Assembly (NCBI GenBank): GCA_025655595.1
Contig: JAHXIO010000001.1
Span: 620,001 to 684,000, forward strand
Source: Candidatus Thiodiazotropha sp. (ex Monitilora ramsayi)
GTDB lineage: Bacteria > Pseudomonadota > Gammaproteobacteria > Chromatiales > Chromatiaceae
DNA: 64,000 nucleotides
Reading direction: 5' to 3'
Below the pieces are notes generated by a model. That model saw nothing but the letters and a program-made list of their open reading frames with translations. It had not been told where the DNA came from and made no database searches. Both the position numbers and the translations under genes were made by a program. Positions within the stretch are counted from its first letter, which is position 1. The number at the start of each line of letters is the position of its first letter. Positions 46,495 to 56,819 of the stretch are shown piece after piece.

Positions 46495-48122
46495 TGCTGC
46501 TGCGGGTGAAAAATCTCCATACCTGGTTCCGTCATCAGGCGAAAACCATTAAAGCGGTGGACGACGTCAGCTTCGAGATCGATCGTGGCGAGACCTTCTG
46601 CCTGGTGGGGGAGTCGGGTAGCGGCAAGTCGATCACAGCGCTCTCCATCATGCGGCTGTTGCCCCAGTCGAACCTGGAACGGCACGAAGGGGAGGTCAAC
46701 TTCCAGGTTGACGGTCAGCCATCAGTCGATCTGACCGGGCTGCCGGAGAGTGAGATGCAGCAGGTGCGTGGTAGCCGCATTGCCATGATTTTTCAGGAAC
46801 CGATGAGCTCTCTGAACCCGGTATTCACCATTGGTGAGCAGATTCTGGAGGCGGTCCAGCTCCATTTCCCCGAGCTGACATCGGAGCAGGCGTGGGCGCG
46901 TGTGATGCAGTCGCTGCATGAGGTGCAGCTGCCCGATCCGGAGACCCGGGTGTACAGCTATCCCCATCAGTTGTCAGGCGGTCAGCGCCAGCGGGTGATG
47001 ATCGCCATGGCGATGGCATGCGAACCGGACCTGCTGATCGCCGATGAGCCCACCACTGCGCTGGACGTGACAGTACAACGAGAGATTCTGCGGCTGATGA
47101 AGGCGCTACAACAGCGAACCGGGATGGCGATTCTCTTTATCACCCACGACTTCGGTGTCGTTGCCGAGATCGCCGATCGTGTGGGCGTGATGCAGCAGGG
47201 GAAACTGGTGGAGACCGGTGAGACCGATCAGATCATCCACCGTCCCGGCCATGAATATACCCAGGTGCTGATTGCTGCGCTGCCGGAAAATCTGGCGCGT
47301 CATGAGAAGCACGAGACAATAGTCGATGAGACCCCGCTGATACGCCTAAGTCAGTTGCAGATCCACTTCCCGGTGCGTAAGGGGCTTTTTCACCGGGTGG
47401 CGGACCATGTCCGTGCGGTTGACGGGGTCGACCTGGAGATCACCCGGGGAGAGATATTGGCGCTGGTGGGGGAGTCCGGTAGCGGCAAGACGACCCTGGG
47501 ACGCGGTATCCTGCGCTTGACGGAGCCCACCGGCGGCCAGATCGATTTCGACGGCACCGATATTACCGGCCTGAAGCGATCCCAGCTGCGACAGTTTCGC
47601 CGCAACATGCAGATCATATTCCAGGACCCGATCTCCTCTCTCAATCCGCGTTTGAGTATCGCGGGTATTATTACCGAGCCCATGAAGGTTCACGGTATCG
47701 GTGAGAATCAGGAGGAACGAATCGAGATCGCGCGTGATCTTTTGCAACAGGTACAGATGGAAGAGGATGCGCTGTGGCGCTATCCCCACGAGTTTTCAGG
47801 CGGGCAGCGTCAGAGAATCGGGATTGCACGCGCCCTCTCTCTCGATCCTTCATTTATCGTCTGTGATGAGATCACCAGCGCTCTCGATGTCTCGGTACAG
47901 GCGGAGATCCTGCGCATGCTGTTGGAACTGCGCAGACAACGTGAACTTACCCTGCTCTTTATTACCCACAATATTGGCGTCGTAGAGTATGTCAGCGACC
48001 AGACCGCGGTGATGTATCAGGGGCAGATTATCGAACAGGGCAATACCGCAGATATCGTGAACCGGCCGCAACATGAATACACCAAACAGCTGATTGCCGC
48101 AGTTCCCCGAGTGCCTGTCTGA
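46494..48122 (+). CDS. Peptide-type ABC transporter double ATPase (YejF-like), first
   Basis: The 542-residue protein contains two ABC ATPase domains in tandem (about residues 1-265 and 280-540). Each has a Walker A ([16 protein letters not shown]), a [16 protein letters not shown] signature and a Walker B ending in DE. It lacks the cysteine-rich oligo_HPY tail after each domain that the next ATPase has. YejF and GsiA are single-chain ATPases of this kind that drive peptide or glutathione importers. One such protein should suffice for the two permeases; the second gene is therefore a puzzle. It overlaps the permease stop by one base. Confidence 0.9.
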   Translation: MLLRVKNLHTWFRHQAKTIKAVDDVSFEIDRGETFCLVGESGSGKSITALSIMRLLPQSNLERHEGEVNFQVDGQPSVDLTGLPESEMQQVRGSRIAMIFQEPMSSLNPVFTIGEQILEAVQLHFPELTSEQAWARVMQSLHEVQLPDPETRVYSYPHQLSGGQRQRVMIAMAMACEPDLLIADEPTTALDVTVQREILRLMKALQQRTGMAILFITHDFGVVAEIADRVGVMQQGKLVETGETDQIIHRPGHEYTQVLIAALPENLARHEKHETIVDETPLIRLSQLQIHFPVRKGLFHRVADHVRAVDGVDLEITRGEILALVGESGSGKTTLGRGILRLTEPTGGQIDFDGTDITGLKRSQLRQFRRNMQIIFQDPISSLNPRLSIAGIITEPMKVHGIGENQEERIEIARDLLQQVQMEEDALWRYPHEFSGGQRQRIGIARALSLDPSFIVCDEITSALDVSVQAEILRMLLELRRQRELTLLFITHNIGVVEYVSDQTAVMYQGQIIEQGNTADIVNRPQHEYTKQLIAAVPRVPV

Positions 48123-48155
48123 TCTGTTGGGGAACATGGCGGAAATACTGAGATT

Positions 48156-50159
48156 TTGAACGAAAGGCTACTCAGGATTAGGGGACTGAAAATCGGGCTT
48201 GAACGAGCCGGTCAAGAATTCACCCTGGTCGACGGTGTTGATCTGAATATCGCTCAGGGTGAGACGGTTGCGCTTGTGGGTGAATCGGGATGCGGCAAAT
48301 CGATGACCGCCCTTGCCTTGATGGGGTTGCTGCCACCAGGCTGTCGTCTGGCTCAAGGTAGAGTCGAGTTTGAAGGGCAGGACCTCAGCCGGATGGTGCC
48401 AAGCGAGATGCGCCGAATTCGCGGCGGTAATATGGCCATGATTTTTCAAGAGCCGATGACTTCGCTCAATCCGGTCATGCGGGTCGGAGATCAGATCGCC
48501 GAGGCGGTGCGTTTGCATGACAAGCCTCGGCAGGGTGTGGAGAAAAGGGTTGTCGAGCTGCTTTCGTCTGTGGGCATTCCGGAACCTGTAAAACGTGCGA
48601 AAGCCTATCCGCATCAGCTCTCCGGCGGCATGAAGCAACGGATTATGATCGCCATGGCGCTTGCGGGACGCCCCAGGCTACTGATCGCAGATGAACCCAC
48701 CACGGCCCTGGATGTGACGATCCAGGCACAGGTGCTCGAGCTGCTGAAAGATCTGCAGCGAAAGACGGGCATGTCAATTCTGCTCATTACCCACGATTTG
48801 GGCGTGGTGACAGAGACAGCGGACCGACTTGCAGTGATGTATGCGGGCCAAATTGTAGAGACTGCAACTGTCAGTGACTTTTTTCATGGGCCAAAGCATC
48901 CCTATAGCCGGATGCTCCTGGAGGCACTACCCGACAGCCAGCGGCGTGATGAGAAACTGGCTGTCATCAAGGGCTCTGTGCCCCCTCTGAATACCCTCTT
49001 TACCGGTTGTCGATTTGTAGATCGATGCTATGTGGATGACAGTCGTTGCAGCCAGGTGATCCCACAATGGCACAGCCTGGATGTTGAATCTGGTGTGCGG
49101 TGTCTTCTCTATGGGGATAATCCGGTTACATCTTCCAGGCAGAACCAACGCGAGGTGGGACGACATGCCTCTCAATCTTCGGGCAATGAGGTGCTGCTAG
49201 ATGTCAAAGGCCTGAAGGTTCACTTCCCGATGCATAAGGGGCTTCTACATCGAGTGAACGGTCATGTTCGTGCAGTCGACGGGATAGACTTAACTTTGGC
49301 AAAAGGACATACACTGGCGCTTGTAGGAGAGTCGGGTTGCGGCAAGACCACGGCCGGTAAAGCCATACTGCAATTGATTCGTCCGGCTGAAGGACAAGTG
49401 CTGTTCGAGTCTAACGAGCTAACCCGGTTAAAGGAAAAAGGTCTGCGCCAACGGCGTTCGAAGATGCAGTTCATTTTCCAGGATCCGATGGCCGCCATGA
49501 ATCCCAGGCTGCGGGTAGGCAGCATAGTGGATGAGGGCATGCGTGCGTCGCGGATTTATTCCAAGGCGCAGCGTGAGAGGCGGGTGACCGAACTGTTAGT
49601 GAAAGTGGGACTCCCGCCTGAAGCGGTAAACCGCTATCCGCATGAGTTTTCCGGTGGACAACGGCAACGTATCTGTATTGCCAGGGCGCTGGCAGTGCAG
49701 CCGAAACTGATCGTCTGCGATGAACCGACCAGCGCATTGGATGTCTCGGTACAGGCACAGATTCTCAACCTGCTGAAAGAGCTGCAGCATTCGCTCAATC
49801 TCTCATATCTGTTTATTACTCATGATATTTCAGTGGTGGCCTACCTGGCCGATGAGGTGGCTGTGATGTATCTTGGCCGTATTGTCGAACGGGGTAGGGT
49901 CGATGAGATACTGGAGAATCCGGCGCATCCGTACACGCGCGCGTTGATGTCGGCTGTACCAGTGGCTGATCCTGATCGAAAGCGCTTTGTTATTCAATTG
50001 GAAGGTGATATGCCGTCGCCTTTAGAACCACCTTGTGGATGTCACTTCCACCCCAGGTGTTTTGAAGCAACAGAGGAATGCCGGAAAGACTACCCGACAG
50101 AAAAGCCACTAAGTCAATCGCATCGTGTCTGTTGCTACAACGCGAAATCAGTGACGTGA
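48156..50159 (+). CDS. Peptide-type ABC transporter double ATPase, second
   Basis: The 667-residue protein also has two ABC ATPase domains (about residues 1-265 and 345-610) with [16 protein letters not shown] Walker A motifs, LSGGMKQR and FSGGQRQR signatures. Each domain is followed by a cysteine-rich oligo_HPY-like tail ([30 protein letters not shown]), as in OppD/DppF. It starts at a TTG; no ATG in frame gives a better start. A seven-codon frame MAEILRF at 48136-48159 has its own ribosome site and its TGA overlaps the TTG, so the start may depend on that leader. It ends the operon. Confidence 0.86.
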   Translation: MNERLLRIRGLKIGLERAGQEFTLVDGVDLNIAQGETVALVGESGCGKSMTALALMGLLPPGCRLAQGRVEFEGQDLSRMVPSEMRRIRGGNMAMIFQEPMTSLNPVMRVGDQIAEAVRLHDKPRQGVEKRVVELLSSVGIPEPVKRAKAYPHQLSGGMKQRIMIAMALAGRPRLLIADEPTTALDVTIQAQVLELLKDLQRKTGMSILLITHDLGVVTETADRLAVMYAGQIVETATVSDFFHGPKHPYSRMLLEALPDSQRRDEKLAVIKGSVPPLNTLFTGCRFVDRCYVDDSRCSQVIPQWHSLDVESGVRCLLYGDNPVTSSRQNQREVGRHASQSSGNEVLLDVKGLKVHFPMHKGLLHRVNGHVRAVDGIDLTLAKGHTLALVGESGCGKTTAGKAILQLIRPAEGQVLFESNELTRLKEKGLRQRRSKMQFIFQDPMAAMNPRLRVGSIVDEGMRASRIYSKAQRERRVTELLVKVGLPPEAVNRYPHEFSGGQRQRICIARALAVQPKLIVCDEPTSALDVSVQAQILNLLKELQHSLNLSYLFITHDISVVAYLADEVAVMYLGRIVERGRVDEILENPAHPYTRALMSAVPVADPDRKRFVIQLEGDMPSPLEPPCGCHFHPRCFEATEECRKDYPTEKPLSQSHRVCCYNAKSVT

Positions 50160-50256
50160 CTTTGCGGATTTCCTGAAGGATATATCGCGATAAATCTCCA
50201 CCCTCTTACAAATCAGCCATAATTATTATTGAGAGAAGAGGAAACTTGAGGGCTTT

Positions 50257-50526
50257 ATGACCTACGTAAAACGTTTAATCTTGGATGTCCTTAAACCACA
50301 CACACCCAACGTGCTTGAGTTCACCCGTCAGTTGGCCGAACAAGGCAATCTAAATGTCAAACTCTCAGTGTTAGAGATGGATGATAAGACTGAGACCCTT
50401 CAGATTGTAATCGAAGGCGAGAATATCGATTTCGAACGTATCCAGCAGGCAATTACCGATAACGGCGCTTCACTCCACAGTATCGATGAGGTGGAGATAT
50501 TGGGTGAGCTGACAGAGGCAGAATAA
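50257..50526 (+). CDS. DUF211 domain protein
   Basis: The 89-residue protein matches DUF211, a small ferredoxin-like-fold family known mostly from archaea: MTYVKRLILDVLKPHTPNVLEFT, then VLEMDDKTETLQIVIEGENIDFERI and ASLHSIDEVEI. Its function is unknown; members may be metal-linked. The gene sits 43 bp before a VIT1/CCC1-like transporter, an arrangement known from archaea, so a shared job in metal handling is inferred. GAGGG precedes the start. The transfer history is open. Confidence 0.82.
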   Translation: MTYVKRLILDVLKPHTPNVLEFTRQLAEQGNLNVKLSVLEMDDKTETLQIVIEGENIDFERIQQAITDNGASLHSIDEVEILGELTEAE

Positions 50527-50569
50527 GCTGAGTCATTACTGTTTCCTTTGAAATGCACAGAGGTATTGC

Positions 50570-51145
50570 ATGGGGATTTTTGAACGGCTGAGATATTTGT
50601 CTCATCTCGGAGGCTCGGATGATATCGCTCGCCGCTATTTTGTCGTGAATGGCTTTGATGGCGCTTTGACCATGTTAGGCTTGATTGCTGGCTTTCAATT
50701 CTCCGGTACTGGAGATCTCAAATTAATGATCAGTGGCTGTACCGGCGCGGCAATCGCCCTGGGTATCAGTGGTGTGACCAGTGCATACTTGAGTGAATCG
50801 GCAGAGCAGCGACGATCCCTGTCCGAGCTGGAGGAGGCAATGATCAGTGATCTCTCCAACAGCGAGCATGCAAGCGCCGCTAAAATTTTACCGGTGATGG
50901 TGGCGATGACCAATGGCCTGTCGCCACTGCTGCTATCGATAATCATCATTTCTCCGCTTTGGTTGGCTCATGCAGGTGTGGCATTGCCGCTTGCGCCTTT
51001 GACTCTTGCCATCATTTTGGCACTGACATGTATCTTTTTGCTGGGTGTTTTTCTTGGCAATATCGGTGGTACGTCATGGCTTGTCAGTGGTGTGAAGACG
51101 CTGCTGATCGCTGTGGTAACGATGATTATAATCATGCTGCTCTAG
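50570..51145 (+). CDS. VIT1/CCC1-family membrane protein (TIGR00267-like)
   Basis: The 191-residue protein resembles the VIT1/CCC1 family of Fe2+/Mn2+ transporters: RRYFVVNGFDGALTMLGLIAGF near the start is the characteristic first helix motif, and AIALGISGVTSAYLSE matches the second. It has about five membrane segments with a short acidic loop (SELEEAMISDLSNSE) that may bind metal. Members move iron or manganese out of the cytosol; the exact ion is not known here. It directly follows the DUF211 gene and probably shares its transcript. Confidence 0.82.
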   Translation: MGIFERLRYLSHLGGSDDIARRYFVVNGFDGALTMLGLIAGFQFSGTGDLKLMISGCTGAAIALGISGVTSAYLSESAEQRRSLSELEEAMISDLSNSEHASAAKILPVMVAMTNGLSPLLLSIIIISPLWLAHAGVALPLAPLTLAIILALTCIFLLGVFLGNIGGTSWLVSGVKTLLIAVVTMIIIMLL

Positions 51146-51489
51146 TGTGCCACGGCTAATTGAGTCTGATTGAATCTGTGGATTTAAGCGGGAAGATCAA
51201 ATGCAGTTGGTGAAAGTGAGCCGGTACAAGAGGATTTGCCATCCGCTATCAGTCCACTTAAGGATTGTTTTTTTCCATAGATGCCAAGGAGTGCTGTGAT
51301 ATATCTCACACCAAGATAGCCCAGTCCGTTATTTGAGTTATGAATATACGAAATAACCATCAAATTTATAGTATTTATATATTGGTTTAGAAGGTCAGTA
51401 GTTTATTTCTAATCAAGTTTGCGCCCCGTTTTGACGATAAATTCTAAGGAGATGTTCCATATCCTAATCGAGTTTCAAGGGGCAAAGTC
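51146..51489. other. Intergenic region upstream of the PilJ-N protein
   Basis: 344 bp without a gene. The right half is AT-rich and likely holds the promoter of the 51.5-kb gene. The only recognisable element is the CRP-type palindrome listed separately at 51295-51310. Confidence 0.5.
51295..51310. promoter_or_regulatory. CRP/Vfr-type binding site
   Basis: TGTGATATATCTCACA contains both half-sites of the CRP consensus TGTGA-N6-TCACA without mismatch. It lies about 180 bp before the PilJ-N gene. A CRP/Vfr-family regulator may control that gene and the chemoreceptor that follows. Confidence 0.7.
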
Positions 51490-52353
51490 ATGAAAAAAGT
51501 CAGCATCCCGCTGTCCGTTCTTATTCTCATGTTTGTTGTTATAGGCGACGTTATGGCTGTAACGGCAAGCGAATATGCCATTGTAATTAATCTCTCCGGA
51601 CGGCAAAGGATGCTGACTCAAAAGATGTCCAAAGAGATGTTGCTGATCGCAAATAAAGTGGATGCTGAAGGCAACAGGGCGAGTCTTGCAAAGACCGCGA
51701 AGCTGTTCGATACCACATTGAAGGGGTTGCGTGATGGCAATGCCGATATGGGGTTGCCTGCAACGGAAGGAAGAGTGATCCTGAAACAGTTGGCCAAGAT
51801 AGAAAAGCTGTGGAAAGAATTTCACAGTTTGGTTTCAGATGTGGTGTCCGGTGGAGATGTCGACATCGGAAAGATTGCTGAACTCAATCTGCCACTACTG
51901 AAGAATATGAATACAGCCGTACGTCTGTACGAGAAGGAGGCCAAGAAGGCAACAGGAAAGAGTGCGGGTATCGTTATTAACCTTGCAGGTAAACAACGGA
52001 TGTTGACACAAAAGATGTCGAAAGAGATGTCGCTCGTCGCCTTAGGTCATCAAGTGGATCACAACAAATCAAATCTTCGCAGTACCGCTTCACTGTTTGA
52101 TAGGACCCTGAAGGGACTACTGGATGGTGATTCGGATTTAGAGCTTCCAGGTACGAAGGATGAGGCTATACGCACTCAACTGGGTGTTGTTGAAAGGCTA
52201 TGGAAGAATTTCCAACCTGTCGTTGAGAGGGCGTCGAGCGTGGATGTTGAAGGCGTTGCAAAAGATGATCTCGTGCAAATGTCGAAACTCAATCTGCCTC
52301 TGCTCAAAGAGATGAATAAGGCAGTCAAAATGTACGAGCAACTGGAACAGTAG
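51490..52353 (+). CDS. Exported protein with two tandem PilJ-N (NarX-like sensor) repeats
   Basis: The 287-residue product has a signal peptide (about residues 1-26, ending VTA) and then two copies of a PilJ N-terminal/type IV pili methyl-accepting chemotaxis transducer domain. Each starts IVINLxGxQRMLTQKMSKEM (residues 31-50 and 161-180), exactly 130 residues apart, and each ends with a KLNLPLLKxMNxAVxxYE-like helix. These helical-bundle domains normally form the periplasmic sensor of PilJ or NarX-type proteins. Here there is no membrane anchor or signalling domain. It is followed after 32 bp by a chemoreceptor, so it may be a soluble sensor partner. A CRP-type site lies upstream. Confidence 0.82.
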   Translation: MKKVSIPLSVLILMFVVIGDVMAVTASEYAIVINLSGRQRMLTQKMSKEMLLIANKVDAEGNRASLAKTAKLFDTTLKGLRDGNADMGLPATEGRVILKQLAKIEKLWKEFHSLVSDVVSGGDVDIGKIAELNLPLLKNMNTAVRLYEKEAKKATGKSAGIVINLAGKQRMLTQKMSKEMSLVALGHQVDHNKSNLRSTASLFDRTLKGLLDGDSDLELPGTKDEAIRTQLGVVERLWKNFQPVVERASSVDVEGVAKDDLVQMSKLNLPLLKEMNKAVKMYEQLEQ

Positions 52354-52385
52354 TTGTAACATCTTTAAGAAAGAGGTGACTTAAT

Positions 52386-54080
52386 ATGTCAGTCTCATCC
52401 TGGTATGTCCGAATCGTCAGTATTTTTTTCGAGCGATTCAAAATTCGCACTTTGGTATTCATGGGGATGGCATTTTTCATCTCCCTGATGCTATTCGCCA
52501 CACTATTTGCGCTTTATCAATTGGGGCGTACCACGGATGACCTTTCAAAAGCGGCAGGACAGGCGGCAGATATTCGTACTGTGGTGAAAGAGGTTGAGCA
52601 GGATTCCAAGCTTGCGTCGTCTTCAGCCTCCAAGCTCAGTGAGGATATGAACAATACGCTCATCAAAATGCTCAAAACCAATGTCTCTGATATGGGAATG
52701 ATCCAGTCGGCATTTGAGAAGATGGTGAAAAATCTCAATACGTTGATTGAAAGTGGGGAGGAAGACCCCACTATGTTGATGTTGGAAATTGAAGATATCT
52801 ATGAGCAGTTGAGAAAAGAGTCCCTGCCTCGTGTGCGCAGTATTGTCGGTGAATTTGAAAAAGCGGCAGTGGAAGGACAACGTCAAGCAAAGGTGGCGAT
52901 AGAGTTACAGTCGTTTGCTGAGACGTTCAAGGAAAAATCTGTCAAAGCAGCGGAAGCGTCAGAGGTTATTGAGCAAGACTCTGCGCTATCTGTCGGGAGA
53001 GCAGAAGACAATATGCGGCTGTTACTGATCATTATTGTTGTCTCGGTTATTTTCGTCTTCATTACCTCATTCAATACCTACCTTGTCATCAACCGGCCTA
53101 TCTCACTGATGCGTGAGCGGATTAAAGATATAGCAGAGGGTGAGGGAGATTTGACCAAGCGGCTCAATGAAGATGCAAACAATGAGCTGGGTGAGCTTTC
53201 CCATTGGTTTAATGTCTTTATGGATAAATTGCAGGGACTGGTGGGGAATGTCAAAGACTCGACGGCGAAGATGGGTGATGCAACTTCTCAGATGCTTGAG
53301 ATGACAAAGGAGTCGAGTTCCGGTGTCCTTCATCAAAAAACCAAAACGGAAGACATCGTGCATGCCATACAAAATCTCTCGGTCACTGTCGACAGTGTTG
53401 CCGAGAGTGCCGCTGAGGCAGAGCAGGCAACGGAGTCGGCTGAAAAAGAGTCTGTTAAGGGGGGTAAGGATCTGCGAATGACTATCAGCAGCATCACTTC
53501 CCTGGCTGAAGAGATTGATACTGCCGCCAGCATCATCAACGGCTTTCAGAAGGACAGTGAGGACATTGGTGGTGTACTTGATGTTATCAAGGGTATTGCG
53601 GAGCAGACAAATCTACTGGCGCTCAATGCGGCCATTGAGGCTGCGAGGGCTGGGGAGCAGGGTCGTGGATTTGCTGTGGTTGCCGACGAAGTGAGAACGC
53701 TGGCAACGCGTACTCAGGAATCGACACAAGAGATACAAGCCATTATCACAAGACTGCAATCCGGTGCCGAGCAGGCGGTTGATGCCATGAATTCAGGCAG
53801 GACCCGTGGTCACGAGACTGCAGAGCAGGCGAAGCAGGCAGGTGTATCTTTGGAATCCATAACACGTGCCGTCGACCTTATATCAGAGATCAACTCGAAA
53901 ATTGCAGGTGCTACGGATGATCAGCGACAGGTGGCCTCTGATGTGAATGAGGGAATAACCACCATTAGCCAGGTGTCGGAGCAGACGGCGACCCGGGCTG
54001 AGCAAACTGAGCAGCAGGGGCTTGTCGTATCCCAGCTTGCACAAGAGCTGCAAGCTTCGGTTAAGCAGTTTAAAGTGTAA
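52386..54080 (+). CDS. Methyl-accepting chemotaxis protein
   Basis: The 564-residue chemoreceptor has a first membrane segment at about residues 22-44, a periplasmic helical region (about 45-210), a second membrane segment (about 211-234) and a HAMP domain. The cytoplasmic signalling region follows, with the hairpin tip [19 protein letters not shown] and [15 protein letters not shown]. It would send CheA-CheW signals in chemotaxis or a related pathway. No CheR-binding pentapeptide is at the C-terminus. AGAGGTG precedes the start. It follows the tandem PilJ-N protein, suggesting that the two work together; the ligand is unknown. Confidence 0.92.
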   Translation: MSVSSWYVRIVSIFFERFKIRTLVFMGMAFFISLMLFATLFALYQLGRTTDDLSKAAGQAADIRTVVKEVEQDSKLASSSASKLSEDMNNTLIKMLKTNVSDMGMIQSAFEKMVKNLNTLIESGEEDPTMLMLEIEDIYEQLRKESLPRVRSIVGEFEKAAVEGQRQAKVAIELQSFAETFKEKSVKAAEASEVIEQDSALSVGRAEDNMRLLLIIIVVSVIFVFITSFNTYLVINRPISLMRERIKDIAEGEGDLTKRLNEDANNELGELSHWFNVFMDKLQGLVGNVKDSTAKMGDATSQMLEMTKESSSGVLHQKTKTEDIVHAIQNLSVTVDSVAESAAEAEQATESAEKESVKGGKDLRMTISSITSLAEEIDTAASIINGFQKDSEDIGGVLDVIKGIAEQTNLLALNAAIEAARAGEQGRGFAVVADEVRTLATRTQESTQEIQAIITRLQSGAEQAVDAMNSGRTRGHETAEQAKQAGVSLESITRAVDLISEINSKIAGATDDQRQVASDVNEGITTISQVSEQTATRAEQTEQQGLVVSQLAQELQASVKQFKV

Positions 54081-54106
54081 AAACAGCTCACACGAACGGC
54101 AGTTGA

Positions 54107-54134
54107 GCGGGTTGGTTGTCGGATACCAACCCGC
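54107..54134. terminator. Hairpin between the convergent chemoreceptor and phaB genes
   Basis: Perfect 10-bp arms GCGGGTTGGT and ACCAACCCGC surround an 8-base loop, 26 bp after the chemoreceptor stop and 7 bp from the phaB stop. There is no T-run, so it may act as a barrier for both transcripts. Confidence 0.55.
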
Positions 54135-54140
54135 ACTGCA

Positions 54141-54890
54141 TCAGGACATGTGTTGCCCACCATTAATTGAGAAATCCGAGCCTGTCACATAGCCACAGTT
54201 CTCGCTACACAGATAGGCAACTGCCTTGCCGATCTCCTCAGGGGCGCCTAAACGGCCTACCGGTATCTGTTTAATAATCTTGTCCAGAACTTCCTGCGGT
54301 ATTTTAGCGACCATGGGAGTCAGCACATATCCTGGGGAGACCGTATTTACCGTGACGCCCTTGGCGGCCACTTCCTGTGCGAGGGCCTTGGTGAAGCCGT
54401 GGATGCCTGCTTTGGCAGCTGAATAGTTGCTCTGACCAAATTGGCCTTTCTGAGCATTTACAGAAGAGATATTGACGATGCGACCGAAGCCATTATCGAG
54501 CATCGGATTGATCACCAGGCGAGTCATATGGAACATACTGTCCAGATTGGCGCTCAGTACCTGATCCCACTGATCCCAGGTCATTTTCCGAAATGTTCCA
54601 TCGCGTGTGATACCGGCATTGTTGACCAATATGTCGACTGTACCCTCTGCAATCTCCTCTACATGCTTGACACACGCTTCGCATGAATCGGCGTCCGTGA
54701 CGTCACCATACGCAGCCAGCATTTTGTAGCCATCCGCCTCTTGCTCTGCCAGCCAGGCCTTGGCTTTGTCATGGTTGCCACCGGCATTGTAACCGGCAAC
54801 GACTTTAATGCCGTCATCGGTCAGGGCGCGGCAAATGGCGGTACCGATACCGCCGGTGCCACCAGTCACCAGAGCGATTTTCTGGGTCAT
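54141..54890 (-). CDS. phaB: Acetoacetyl-CoA reductase
   Basis: The 249-residue NADPH-dependent short-chain dehydrogenase reduces acetoacetyl-CoA to (R)-3-hydroxybutyryl-CoA, the second step of polyhydroxybutyrate synthesis. It has ALVTGGTGGIGTAIC (cofactor site), VNNAGITRDGTFRKM, and the catalytic Ser/Tyr/Lys segment ISSVNAQKGQFGQSNYSAAKAG. PhaB-specific features are VVAGYN near residue 31 and the C-terminal DFSINGGQHMS. I start at the ATG at 54890, preceded by AGGAG seven bases upstream. phaA and phaC are not adjacent, so the polymer pathway is assumed to be completed elsewhere. Confidence 0.93.
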   Translation of the reverse strand: MTQKIALVTGGTGGIGTAICRALTDDGIKVVAGYNAGGNHDKAKAWLAEQEADGYKMLAAYGDVTDADSCEACVKHVEEIAEGTVDILVNNAGITRDGTFRKMTWDQWDQVLSANLDSMFHMTRLVINPMLDNGFGRIVNISSVNAQKGQFGQSNYSAAKAGIHGFTKALAQEVAAKGVTVNTVSPGYVLTPMVAKIPQEVLDKIIKQIPVGRLGAPEEIGKAVAYLCSENCGYVTGSDFSINGGQHMS

Positions 54891-55109
54891 ATCCACACTC
54901 CTCATCTTCTATTGTTATTTATGAAAATATAGGGTGGTCATAGGGTAAGCCAACAAGCGACATTCGGATGATGGACTTTGAGACCAGTGTGGCAAAGGGT
55001 GGAATAGCCCAATCACACTGCCCGATGACAGCTCTCCATGTCAGTAAGAATAGTCATGAAACGGTTAAAAATCCCCCTTTAAAATTTTGGATATCAATCG
55101 AATTTCGCT

Positions 55110-56552
55110 ATGCTCTCCGACGTCATGCGCATCACGATCCAGACAAAACTGTTTTTTAGCCATTTCGCAGCGATCATTCTGGTATCAGGCAGTGTCGGCA
55201 CCTATTTCTATCAAAGTGCGATCGACAATCTGACTCAGGCGCTCAGATCCCGTCTCCAGAACAGTGCGGCACTGGTCAGCCAGGGACTGGGAGGCATTAA
55301 CCTCGATTCAATCAGTCAGCCGGAACACAGGGCTTTGGCGGTCTATCAGAAGGGCGTGGCGCTTTTACGGGAATTTGTTAAGGCCAATCCGGATATCGCA
55401 TTTATCTATGTCATGCGCAAAACCCCGCAGGGGGTAGCCTTTGTGCTCGATTCGGATACCGACGACCCTGCGCTCCCGGGTGAGCTGTATCCCCATCATG
55501 TCCCGGCACTGTTGGAGGGGTTCATTCGCGCCTCTGTTGATGAAGAGATCACACAGGATCGCTGGGGTAGTTTTCTTTCTGGCTATTCACCCCTGGATGC
55601 TGGCAAGCGTGACTATTTGGTGGGTATCGATATGTATGCCGATGAGGTGGAGTCAAAGCTCAAGGAGATCCGGATCGCCGGTATGCTCTCTTTGGCGCTT
55701 TCCCTGATACTTGCCATGATTTTCAGTCGATACCTCAGTGCGAACTTCACTCAACGTATCGTGGTTTTGAAAAACCGGTTCGCCACTATCGTGCCGGGTG
55801 AAGCAGCAGAACCTATGGCCGACCGAGGGGATGAGTTGAATCTGCTCGCCCAATCCTTCGACCAGATGGCGACTCGACTGGAGAACAATCGCCAGGAGAT
55901 CGAACTCAACCAGAGAGAACTGCGTAAGGCACACGATGAACTTGAGCAACGGGTAAAGGGAAGAACTTCCGAGCTGCTGCTGGCCAATGAGAAGCTTCAT
56001 GAAGAGATTGCCGAACGCAAACGGATTGAGGAGAAGCTGGAAGAGATATCCAGGATCGACTATCTGACCGGTATCCTTAACCGGAGAGCCATGACACAGC
56101 TACTGGAAGAGATGTCGAAAGAAATCTCCAATGGCGCCGAGAGTTTCTGTATCATCCTGGTTGATCTTGACCATTTCAAACAGATCAACGACAGTTTTGG
56201 GCACGATGTGGGTGATCAGACACTCAAACATGCAGTCGAACGGTTGCGGCATGGCATCCGAGAGACTGATCTGCTGGGCCGTTGGGGCGGTGAGGAGTTT
56301 CTGATCATGTCGCCATGCACCAGCCTTGAAGAAGCGCAAAGCCTGGCTGAGAGGCTCTGCAGTAGCCTCGCCGGCAGTCGAGTTGAAGCGGGCAGCGACT
56401 CAGTTGCCGTGACTGGCAGTTTTGGCGTCTCAAGGTTCAATCCCGGCAGAGATAATCTCGACGACTGCCTCAAAAGGGCGGATGATGCGCTCTATCAGGC
56501 TAAATCCCAGGGACGTAATCGTATTGTCGTTGATGGCATCGAGACTGCCTGA
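55110..56552 (+). CDS. Diguanylate cyclase with HAMP domain
   Basis: The 480-residue membrane protein makes c-di-GMP from GTP. Two membrane segments (about residues 10-32 and 192-212) flank a periplasmic sensor domain with PDIAFIYVMRK and WGSFLSGYSPL, a probable Cache-like region. A HAMP domain, a coiled coil and the GGDEF domain follow. The active-site motif is GGEEF at residues 393-397. RETD (384-387) lies five residues before it as the inhibitory I-site, so product feedback is expected. The start is uncertain between 55110 and 55125, neither with a strong ribosome site. It is monocistronic and divergent from phaB. Confidence 0.9.
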   Translation: MLSDVMRITIQTKLFFSHFAAIILVSGSVGTYFYQSAIDNLTQALRSRLQNSAALVSQGLGGINLDSISQPEHRALAVYQKGVALLREFVKANPDIAFIYVMRKTPQGVAFVLDSDTDDPALPGELYPHHVPALLEGFIRASVDEEITQDRWGSFLSGYSPLDAGKRDYLVGIDMYADEVESKLKEIRIAGMLSLALSLILAMIFSRYLSANFTQRIVVLKNRFATIVPGEAAEPMADRGDELNLLAQSFDQMATRLENNRQEIELNQRELRKAHDELEQRVKGRTSELLLANEKLHEEIAERKRIEEKLEEISRIDYLTGILNRRAMTQLLEEMSKEISNGAESFCIILVDLDHFKQINDSFGHDVGDQTLKHAVERLRHGIRETDLLGRWGGEEFLIMSPCTSLEEAQSLAERLCSSLAGSRVEAGSDSVAVTGSFGVSRFNPGRDNLDDCLKRADDALYQAKSQGRNRIVVDGIETA

Positions 56553-56819
56553 TCCACTTTGCTGTCGATTATCTCTGCCTCTGCTTGTATTCAATGACAT
56601 TCGGTACTGTGCTCCGTTTGATGAGGGAACACATGCGGGATGGTTTGCTGAATATCTATAACCATATCGGTATGATTACCTCGTCAGGCTGATCACTTAG
56701 TACAGTATTCTCAGCATCGAGCCTGCCAATCAGATCCAGTGGCAGTGCAGTACAATGTTGGAAGTGGGTCAAGATGGGTTGACCCAACCAGTTTCTACAG
56801 ACAACTGTGAGGAGAGGTC

